DNA from: Chaunax sp. Z400
Taxonomy: Eukaryota > Chordata > Actinopteri > Lophiiformes > Chaunacidae
DNA length: 64,000 nucleotides
NCBI GenBank assembly: GCA_037577475.1
Contig: JBAGJB010000177.1
Location: 389,501-453,500, forward strand
Direction: 5' to 3'
The notes below the pieces were generated by a model. It saw only the letters and a list, made by a program, of their open reading frames with translations, ran no database searches and was not told the origin of the DNA. The translations under genes and the position numbers were made by a program. Below are positions 11,650-21,520 of the stretch, one piece after another (the stretch's first letter is position 1; every line of letters starts with the position of its first letter).

Positions 11650-14600
11650 TATTAACCTTTATTTAGACAGGGAAATCCATTGAGACTGGAGTCTCATTTT
11701 CAACGAAGCCCTGGTTACATACAATAATTTAAAACATGATACAATTAAACACAATTCAAAAGCAAAACAAAAACAATAGAACAAGAGGAAAAGTAATAAA
11801 AAACATCAGCCTTAAATGGTGCCATGGTTATGAACAATAATCTAATCTAAAACAATTAAGAGACAACAAAACAGGGGGAAAGCAATGAGACATGACATTA
11901 ATAGCAGCAAATCAATCAATAAAATAATTTCAAGATAAAACATTTGCAATCCTCTACGTCCAATTCATATAATAAATCTTTAAAAATGGTCAAGGAGATG
12001 ATTGTCTTTAATTTAGCAGCCTCTTGGAACTTATTCCAGGCTCTAGCCACACAATCGCTAAAAGCAGTTTTTCCTTGTTCAGTTCTAACGGTTGGCACTT
12101 CGAGGAGTAACCAATCCTGAGATCTTGTTTGGTGGGCATTAGAGCGCCATGAAATTAGTGATGCCAGATAGCTGGGTACCTTCTGTAATATAGCTTTATA
12201 AGCATAAATAAGCAGGTGCTGCCTACTCCTTGTGGAGAGTGATGACCAACCTACAGCCTGGTAAAGATCACAGTGATGCATTCTAAAATGATAACCAGTA
12301 ATGAAACGAAGTGCTGAATGATAAACAGTATCGAGTGCTTTCAATGTGGTAGAGGTAGCATGCATATAAAAAATGTCACCATAATCAAGTACAGGCAGGA
12401 AAGTGGACTGTACTAACCGCCTTCTAGCTTCAGCTGAGAAGCAGGATCTATTTCTAAAGAAGAACCCAAGATTCATCCTTAGCTTTTTAACTAGCTCATC
12501 AACATGATTTTTTAAAGAGAGCTTTTCATCAATAACAATACTAAGGTACTTGTAGGAGGACACTTTTTAAACTTTTAAACCATTTAGAGTACAAATATTT
12601 AAATCAGTTCCCTCCAGGGAGCGGGATCTAGAAAATATCATATATTTTGTTTTTGTTCCACTTAAAACATGTTTAAGATCAAGGAGTGCGTGCTGGATTG
12701 ACCCAAAAGCAGGATGCAGGATAGATAATGCTCTCCTCAATGTAGAAGCAGATGAATATAACACAGTGTCGTCAGCATAAAAATGCACCTTACAGCCATT
12801 GTCAAATGACGCAATGTTATTAATATACAGTGAGAAGAGTAAGGGGCCTAAATTTGAACCCTGTGGTACTCCTTTAGTGACCTTCAGAATGTTCAAATGA
12901 GTAGAATCTGCAACAATACGTTGAGTTCTATCTGCAAGATAGTTTGTGAACCATTGGTGGGCATTCTGGTTATGCCAGCTGCAGCTAGTCTATCTAATAA
13001 AACTGAGTGGTCGACTGTATCAAAGGCTTTAGACAGGTCGATGAATAAAGCAGCACAGTGGTGTCCATTGTCAAGAGTACATATGATGTCATTGAGAACT
13101 AGAGAAGCAGCTGAAATGGTGCTATGACCTGATCTGAAACCAGACTGAAAGGTATTTAAAATGCAATTTGTCTGTAGGAATGAATTTAATTGACGATTTA
13201 CAAAAGATTCTAGAGTTTTGGCTAAACAGGAAAGCTTGGATATTGGACGGTAATTATTTAAATCTTTACGATCTCTTCCCTTGTGAAGTGGGAGCACGTA
13301 AGCAGTTTTCCAGATAGGAAACAATTCCTGTTCTAAGAGACAGATTAAAAATATATGAAACAGGTCCAGCTATGACTGAGGCAGCTGTCCTCAAAAGACT
13401 GGGGTCAAGCTGGTCGGCACCAATCGACTTTTTTGAGTCTATCCTAAAAAGAGCATCACCAACTTCCGATTCAGATAGTGGACTAAATGAGAAAGTACTC
13501 CTAGGATTCCCAGAGAGCTCTTTTCCTGATTGACAGATGTCTGGTTGATAATGTTGTCCTGAGATGGCAGTATTTTTCAGATTGATTTTATCAAATAAAT
13601 GTCGTGTGTTAATAAAATGAGAATTAAAAACATTACAAATTTCTGCTTTGTCATTTACGGGACCGTTGTCAGACGGTAATTGGAGAGGAAGTGGAGGGGT
13701 GGAATTATTCTTCATTGATTTAATTGTATTCCAGAATTTAATTGGATTACCGGCACTCAGTTGTAAGGAATTAAGATAATATGAGGATTTAGCTTTACTG
13801 ATCATAGGAGTGCATCTGTTTCGCAACTGCCTAAACAGAGTCCAATCTGACGCATCCTCAGTGTTTCTAGCCTTTGCCCATGCAGAGTTTCTCTTTGTGT
13901 TATTTCTGATAGCTCGTGTGAGAACCAGGCAGTATATCTGTCCTTAATACGTAGTTTCCTGTAAGGAGCATGTTTGTCAGCCACAGAAATAGGTGAAGGC
14001 TAGGTGTGGGTCTGGTATAAGAGTCACTCTATCTAAATTACATGTATTCAGATCATGTAGGAACCCCTGAGTGTCAAAGTGCCTGAAATTCCTTTTAGTT
14101 AAAATGCGTGTCTTTGTTCTACATACTTTCACATTCCTAATGCAAGCAATTGGGCAGTGATCACTGAAATCTTGGGGAAAAACTCCACTGGCTGGATATC
14201 TCTGAGGCATATTGATGTGAATGATGTCTATCAGGGAGGATTTGGAGCTGCATTTCACATTAGGACGTGTTGGCTTGGTTATTAATTGTGTTAGGTTTAA
14301 ATTTGTGCACAAATCTTTGAGGTCGTTTTTTCCCAGTCAACGTTTAAATCACCCATGATTAGCAATTCTGTAGCTGTATATGGAGAGAAAATGTCAAAAA
14401 GATTATCAATTGCTTGGGGGAGAGCTGAAGGGGGTCTATATGTCCCAATCAGTGTCAATGATGTTTTTCCCCCAAGATTTACTGACAAAGCCAGACATTC
14501 AAACTCTTTTGGAACAGATGATGAGATGAGTACTGTTACAGGGAAACATGTTTTAACAAAGATAGCTACACCACCACCTTTCCCTTTTCTGTCTGCTCTA

Positions 14601-14790
14601 AAAAGGTTAAAACCAACAATATTAACAGCAGAGTCAGGGACAGTATTTTTCAACCAAGACTCAGAGATGATTAAAATATCTGGGTCTGTCTGTTGGATCA
14701 AAATATTAATATAGTCCCGTTTAGAGACCAAACTTCTTGCATTTATGTGGAGCAGCCCAAGTCCTTTTGTATATATGAGCTATTTATACA
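11650..14790 (-). mobile_element. Non-LTR retrotransposon (Jockey/CR1/L2/Rex group), inverted, decayed
   Basis: On the minus strand an AP-endonuclease then reverse-transcriptase ORF is followed by a 3' UTR whose end (plus-strand ACCTTTATTTAGACAGGGAA near 11657) matches the usual terminal sequence of teleost LINEs. The 5' part begins close to the endonuclease start, so ORF1 and the 5' UTR are absent, as expected of a 5'-truncated LINE insertion. The clade is inferred from the YADDT and SKAFDTVDH reverse-transcriptase motifs and general resemblance; I could not place it more precisely. Confidence 0.85.
11916..14783 (-). pseudogene. LINE ORF2: endonuclease plus reverse transcriptase, frameshifted
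   Basis: Reading on the minus strand, the frame opens as GLGLLHINARSL near 14770. Endonuclease motifs follow in order: ISESWL (about 14670), GDLNVDW (about 14345) and FSDHCPI (about 14155). Then come the reverse-transcriptase blocks: YRPISKLSCLAKTLE, GFRSGHST, FIDLSKAFDTVDH (about 13025), GVPQGSNLGPLLF (about 12860) and YADDTVLY (about 12770). The C-terminal LINE region ends ALRFITGYHFRMHHC ... LLLEVPTVRTEQGK. The ORF switches frame at roughly 14300, 13980, 13815, 13300-13270 and 12970-12890, and has an in-frame stop at 12567-12569. It cannot make a functional protein. The catalytic FADD-type box (here YADD) is retained. Confidence 0.88.
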
Positions 14791-15858
14791 TCATGGTGGT
14801 GCTAGAGGCCATGTCAGCAGTAAAGTTAGAAGACATCTTCCTCTTGGTGCCATGATCTGACAGTCCATCTAATAATTAGTAATAATGTAGTAAAGCATTC
14901 GCTCCAGTAGAGCTTCTCCCAGTAAAAGACTGGGCGACTCCCACTGACCAGCAGTGGAGGACCGTATTGGGCAGCTCTCTGTGTGAAGCCTTTTATTCTG
15001 GATAAATACAGACTTATAAATGCAGGTATTAAAATGACTGTTTAAAAACAGCCATATGTTCAGTGTAGTTTAGTTTATTAAGTTTATTTACATCAGGGAC
15101 CATGTACAAATACATTAGTCTCAAGTAAGAGAGACGATGCTTTGCAGCAGATTTAGCTACTAGCTAATTTCCTTCACATGTTGCTCCTGTAATAACAGTC
15201 CTACTCTACAACCCTTAGATCGAAGGAGCTGATTTGATTTGTTCTGAACTTTATATCAAATCTCCTGTTTTCCTCCTAACTTCACCTCATCAAAACATTT
15301 AAGTTACTTCTCAATGCAACACACAATAATATAAACACCAAAAGAAAAAGGGAATTAGTCTGAAGTCAGTGCTGGTCAAGTTACAACAGTTTCAAAACAG
15401 CTGATAAAAGTTAGATTGATCCTTTTCAAATTAAGACAAAGGAGTGATGTAACTAGAGTACATTTCATACAATCTGACTGTATGTTTCCACTATGTTTGT
15501 GTTGTTCTGTACCCATAAGGACATGTTAGCTACTACCAGCTTCTACTTGTTGTTTAGCTCTGTTGTTATACTTGCATGCAACACTGTTGATCCACATGAT
15601 TAATGCTTATATATCTATATGCTTACCATTACGTGAGAATGAAACGCCGAGTTAGTACGACTTCAATTACCACTCCTATGGTACAGCATCAATACTTTGG
15701 TTTCCATCGTTGTCTGTTTAAAGTAAGACCCTGGAAGGGATCACAGAGCAGTAAACACATTAATCAGATGGCTCTATATAATGGAGAGCTATTGTTAGGG
15801 GAGAAAAGGTTTGACATGAGAAGAAGTGAGAAGATTATTATACATTACTACAAGAAAC
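14791..15858. other. No recognisable gene; possible inverted retroelement 3' end
   Basis: The first part may be the 5' flank of the LINE. Around 15062-15190 (TTATTTACATCAGGGACCAT) there is a stretch that looks like the inverted 3' tail of another fish retroelement, uncertain. No convincing gene before the satellite begins. Confidence 0.35.
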
Positions 15859-17062
15859 TAAAGGTTTATACTAAAGGTTTATACTAAAGGTTTTTACTAA
15901 AGGTTTATACTAAAGGTTTACACTAAAGGTTTGACTAAAGGTTTATACTAAAGGTTTAACTAAAGGTTTAACTAAAGGTTTATACTAAAGGTTTATACTA
16001 AAGGTTTATACTAAAGGTTTATACTAAAGGTTTAACTAAAGGTTTATACTAAAGGTTTAACTAAAGGTTTATACTAAAGGTTTAACTAAAGGTTTATACT
16101 AAAGGTTTATACTAAAGGTTTAACTAAAGGTTTATACTAAAGGTTTATACTAAAGGTTTATACTAAAGGTTTAACTAAAGGTTTATACTAAAGGTTTAAC
16201 TAAAGGTTTATACTAAAGGTTTATACTAAAGGTTTAACTAAAGGTTTAACTAAAGGTTTATACTAAAGGTTTATACTAAAGGTTTATACTAAAGGTTTAA
16301 CTAAAGGTTTATACTAAAGGTTTATAATAAAGGTTTATACTAAAGGTTTATACTAAAGGTTTATACTAAAGGTTTAACTAAAGGTTTATACTAAAGGTTT
16401 AACTAAAGGTTTATACTAAAGGTTTATACTAAAGGTTTAACTAAAGGTTTAACTAAAGGTTTATACTAAAGGTTTATACTAAAGGTTTATACTAAAGGTT
16501 TAACTAAAGGTTTATACTAAAGGTTTATAATAAAGGTTTATACTAAAGGTTTATACTAAAGGTTTATACTAAAGGTTTATAATAAAGGTTTATACTAAAG
16601 GTTTATACTAAAGGTTTATAATAAAGGTTTATACTAAAGGTTTATACTAAAGGTTTGACTAAAGGTTTATACTAAAGGTTTATACTAAAGGTTTAACTAA
16701 AGGTTTATACTAAAGGTTTATACTAAAGGTTTATACTAAAGGTTTATTACTAAAGGTTTATTACTAAAGGTTTATAGTAAAGGTTTAACTAAAGGTTTAA
16801 CTAAAGGTTTAACTAAAGGTTTGACTAAAGGTTTATACTAAATGTTTATACTAAAGGTTTATACTAAAGGTTCAACTAAAGGTTTATACTAAAGGTTTAT
16901 ACTAAAGGTTTATACTAAAGGTTTAACTAAAGGTTTATACTAAAGGTTTAACTAAAGGTTTATACTAAAGGTTTAACTAAAGGTTTATACTAAAGGTTTA
17001 ACTAAAGGTTTATACTAAAGGTTTATACTAAAGGTTTATACTAAAGGTTTATACTAAAGGTT
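15859..17062. repeat. Satellite A (CTAAAGGTTTA 12/13-bp units), short arm, copy 1
   Basis: Tandem array mixing 13-bp units (TAAAGGTTTATAC) and 12-bp units (TAAAGGTTTAAC), with rarer TTATTACTAAAGG and TTGACTAAAGG variants. It abuts the terminal inverted repeat directly: the last unit is cut as ...CTAAAGGTT and followed at once by TGTTGAG. The same satellite resumes in reverse orientation at 25292 on the other side of the transposon block. Confidence 0.97.
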
Positions 17063-19888
17063 TGTTGAGCCGCATTTTGTAATAACGGTGCATTTTGTAA
17101 TAAACGTCCAAAATGTAATAACTTTTTCATTTCATTTTGTAATAAAGCCGCATTTTGTAATAAACTGCCGCATTTTGTAATAAACTGCCCCAACGCATTT
17201 TGTAATAAATTTTGCCACATTATGTAATAAGTTATTACATTTTGAGAAGATTATTACAAAATGCACTTGCAACTTTTTTATTCTCTAGAAAATGTAATAA
17301 CATGGTGCATTACGTAATAACAATTCTAAAGCATTGTTTATTTGTTTGTTAATTGTATTTTATTTTACTTTAAAGTATTTGTAAAAGTTAGGTAATGAGA
17401 TGCGAAAAGAAATTGGTAATGAGATGCGAATTTTTAAAAAAAAAAGAAATGATTAAAAAAAATTGGTAATGAGATGCGAAAAAAAAATCGGTAATGAGAT
17501 GCGGGGGGAAAATGGTAATGAGATGCGAAAAAAATTGGTAATGAGATGCGGGGAAAAAATAAAATAATAATTGTTAATGAGATGCGAAAAATAAAATTGG
17601 TAATGAGATGCGAAAAAAAAAATTGGTAATGAGATGCAAAAAAAACAGGAAAAAAACAAAAAAAATTGGTAATGAGATGCGGGGGGAAAAAGTAATGAGA
17701 TGCGAAAAAAATTTGGTAATGGGATGCGAGAAGGGAAAAAAAAAATTGGTAATGAGATGCGAAAAAATATAATAATAAAAAATAATTGGTAATGAGATGC
17801 GGAAGAAAAAAAATTGGTAATGAGATGCGAGAAAAAAAAATTGGTAATGAGATGCGAGAAAAAAAATTGGTAATGAGATGCAGAAAAAAAAGAAAAAAAA
17901 ATTGGTAATGAGATGCGGGGAAAAAAATTGGTAATGAGATGCGGGGGAAAAATTGGTAATGAGATGCGAGAAAAAAAATTGGTAATGAGATGCAGAAAAA
18001 AAAGAAAAAAAAATTGGTGATGAGCTGCGGGAAAAAAAATTGGTAATGAGATGCGAAAAAAAATTGGTAATGAGATGCGGAATTTTAAAAAAAAATGCTT
18101 AAAAAATTGGTAATGAGATGCGGAAAAAAAATTGGTAATGAGATGCGGGGGGGGAAAATGGTAATGAGATGCTAAAAAAATTTGGTAATGAGATGCGAGA
18201 AGGGAAAAAAAAATTGGTAATGAGATGCGAAAAAATATAATAATAAAAAATAATTGGTAATGAGATGCGGAAGAAAAAAAATTGGTAATGAGATGCGAGA
18301 AAAAAAAATTGGTAATGAGATGCGAGAAAAAAAATTGGTAATGAGATGCAGAAAAAAAAGAAAAAAAAATTGGTAATGAGATGCGGGGAAAAAAATTGGT
18401 AATGAGATGCGGGGAAAAAATTGGTAATGAGATGCGAGAAAAAAAATTGGTAATGAGATGCAGAAAAAAAAGAAAAAAAAATTGGTGATGAGCTGCGGGA
18501 AAAAAAATTGGTAATGAGATGCGAAAAAAAATTGGTAATGAGATGCGGAATTTAAAAAAAAAATGCTTAAAAAATTGGTAATGAGATGCGGAAAAAAAAA
18601 TAATGAGATGCGGAAGAAAAAAATTGGTAATGAGCTGCGAGAAAAAAAATTGGTAATGAGATGCAGAAAAAAAAGGAAAAAAAATTGTTAATGAGATGCG
18701 GGAAAAAAATTGGTAATGAGATGCGGGGGAAAAATTGGTAATGAGATGCGGAAATTTTTTTAGAAAAAATGCTTTAAAAAATTGGTAATGAGATGCGGAA
18801 AAAAAATTGGTAATGAGATGCGGGGGGAAAAATGGTAATGAGATGCTAAAAAAATTTGGTAATGAGATGCAGGGGGAAAAAAATAATAATTGGTAATGAG
18901 ATGCGAAAAATAAAATTGGTAATGAGATGCGGAAAAAATTTGTTAATGAGATGCGAGAAGGGGAAAAAATTGGTAATGAGATGCGGGGAAAAAAAATGGT
19001 AATGAGATGCGGAAGAAAAAAATTGGTAATGAGATGCTAAAAAAAATTGGTAATGAGATGCTAAAAAAAAATTTGGTAATGAGATGAAAAACAAAAAACA
19101 AAAAAACAATTTACCAATTTTTTTTCTCGCATCTCATTACCAATTTTTTTTCTTCCGCATCTCATTACCAATTTTTTTTTTTTATATTTTTTCGCATCTC
19201 ATTACCAATTTTTTTTTTCCTTCTCGCATCCCATTACCAATTTTTTTTCGCATCTCATTACTTTTTTTCCCCGCATTTCATTACCAATTTTTTTTGTTTT
19301 TTTCCTGTTTTTTTTGCATCTCATTACCAATTTTTTTTCCGCATCTCATTACCAATTTTATTTTTCGCATCTCATTAACAATTATTATTTTATTTTTCCC
19401 CCGCATCTCATTACCAATTTTTTTTGCATCTCATTACCATTTTTTCCCCGCATCTCATTACCGATTTTTTTTTCGCATCTCATTACCAATTTTTTTTAAT
19501 CATTTCTTTTTTTTTTTAAATTCGCATCTCATTACCAATTTTTTTTCACATCTCATTACCTAACTTTTACAAATACTTTAAAGTAAAATAAAATACAATT
19601 AACAAACAAATAAACAATGCTTTAGAATTGTTATTACGTAATGCACCATGTTATTACATTTTCTAGAGAATAAAAAAGTTGCAAGTGCATTTTGTAATAA
19701 TCTTCTCAAAATGTAATAACTTATTACATAATGTGGCAAAATTTATTACAAAATGCGTTGGGGCAGTTTATTACAAAATGCGGCAGTTTATTACAAAATG
19801 CGGCTTTATTACAAAATGAAATGAAAAAGTTATTACATTTTGGACGTTTATTACAAAATGCACCGTTATTACAAAATGCGGCTCAACA
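17063..19888. mobile_element. Foldback element with 330-bp TIRs and GGTAATGAGATGCG arrays, copy 1
   Basis: The termini are TGTTGAGCCGCATTTTG and its reverse complement. The 330-bp TIRs (17063-17392 and 19559-19888) are built from repeated GCATTTTGTAATAA motifs, mostly direct with a few inverted. Inside them lie arrays of GGTAATGAGATGCG separated by A-rich spacers: about 1.7 kb on the left arm and 0.45 kb, inverted, on the right arm. The inverted symmetry continues beyond the TIR to about 770 bp, since the right arm mirrors the outer part of the left one, including the irregular AAGAAATGATT spacer. The centre of the hairpin is near 19085-19125. There is no coding sequence. The 5'-TGTTG end fits the TGTNR termini described for Ginger DNA transposons, and the TIR is shared with the integrase element next door. 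Confidence 0.85.
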
Positions 19889-20277
19889 GGGCGGGCTGTA
19901 ATCTGATTGGCTGCTGCATCAGTTCTACAAAGATCATGCACTGCTTGCATGCTTAATTGAGACAGCCAACAGAGTTCAACATGATGCCAGGTATGAAAAA
20001 ACTGTGTCAAATATTATCTGTGTAATTGAATATATGGAAGTATAAAGACATTTTGCAGTTGATCTAAAGTTATGTAGATGTTTTGCCCTTGATAAGAAAT
20101 TATATGACTGAATTTAAACCTGCATTGTCCAAGTTATGCTCACTGCATTAAAAACAGTTTGTAAAGTAAAACTGAAATCTATGCCTCTAAGTACATATTA
20201 AAAGTTAATAACTTTTAATGACCGACAGGTAATAACACATTTGAAGGAAAACTGTGCATGTGCAAAAAACTACACCC

Positions 20278-20302
20278 ACACACACACACACACACACACA
20301 CA
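20278..20302. repeat. (CA)n microsatellite
   Basis: Short CA run upstream of the 171-bp repeats. The equivalent run in copy 2 (about 61299-61315) is 8 bp shorter. Confidence 0.9.
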
Positions 20303-20364
20303 ATAGTACACTGCTCAAAAAATAAAGTGATCATTTAAACAACACATCCCAGATCACAATGAAT

Positions 20365-21045
20365 GTCATAATATGCAAATTAGATTGGTAAATTTACTCC
20401 CATCACAAACTTTGAGTCATGGTGAAGTTTTTCCTCATTTACAGTATAATTTTATCTCTTTCCACTTTCAAGTTACAGCCTTTTGAAATCTTCTTCAGAG
20501 ATGAATGTTTTCCAATATGGCCGCCAACTGGTGATGTCATAATATGCAAATTAGATTGGTAAATTTACTCCCATCACAAACTTTGAGTCATGGTGAAGTT
20601 TTTCCTCATTTACAGTATAATTTGATCTCTTTCCACTTTCAAGTTGCAGCCTTTTGAAATCTTCTTCAGAGATGAATGTTTTCCAATATGGCCACCACCT
20701 GGTGATGTCATAATATGCAAATTAGATTGGTAAATTTACTCCCATCACAAACTTTGAGTAATGGTGAAGTTTTTCCACATTTACAGTATACTTTTATCTC
20801 TTTCCAGTTTCAAGTGACAGCCTTTTGGAAAATTGATATTATAATTTCATATTTTCCAATATGGCCGCCACCCTATGACATCATAATATGCAAATTAGAT
20901 TGGTAAATTTACTCCCATCACAAACTTAGGGTTGTGGTTAAGGTTTTTCTCATTTACAGCATAATTTTATCTCTTACCAGTTTCAAGTTACAGCCTTTTG
21001 GAAAATTAATATTAATATTTCATAAATTTTTGGAATATCTTTGGC
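20365..21045. repeat. Four tandem units of about 171 bp with an octamer motif
   Basis: Direct repeats starting at about 20365, 20536, 20707 and 20879. Each opens GTCATAATATGCAAATTAG and includes CATCACAAACTTTGAG, TTTACAGTATAA and CCAATATGGCCGCCA. The first three units are close; the fourth and the end of the third are more diverged. Each contains ATGCAAAT, the POU-factor octamer. The block sits upstream of the integrase ORF, possibly inside an intron. Confidence 0.9.
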
Positions 21046-21520
21046 GGCCAAAGGGTTAACACAGTCATAAATAGTAAGCATCGAAATAGCTATTAAAAGG
21101 CTAAAAATGTTATAACAGGTGTGAAAACAATAAATTTGTTAAAACCTTGTTTTTCAGTATTCCTACAAAAGCAGCGTCCTCTTTAATGATAGCATCCTTT
21201 ATTGAGACAAATCTAGGGCTATAACATAAGATCAACATTCATAAAGCAATTTGAATTACTGTGATGCCGCAGGTGGTGGTGGGTTATCAAAATTGTAATA
21301 ATTAAAATACCTTCTTAAATATTAATTCAAGATAAAATATTTTAGTACTTGAAATGAAATTCCACAAATAAAATAAAAGTGCAAAAAAAAAGGCACAAAA
21401 TGCAGTTTAGTTTTGGGAGTTAAACATTTTCCCTCTTTTGTCACCCTTGTAGGTCTGCTAATTATAACCCTGACCTGCACCCTGCTGGGGCTCATTGTAG
21501 GCCATGGACAAAAGCAAGCA

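Noticed and set aside
15859..17062. Regular direct repeats that could suggest a CRISPR array or telomeric repeat
   Set aside because: Units are contiguous 12/13-mers without spacers and the genome is eukaryotic; the sequence is not the vertebrate TTAGGG telomere.
17453..19563. Frames rich in ASHYQFF / ISLPIFF in the foldback arms
   Set aside because: Translations of the GGTAATGAGATGCG repeat and A-rich spacers.
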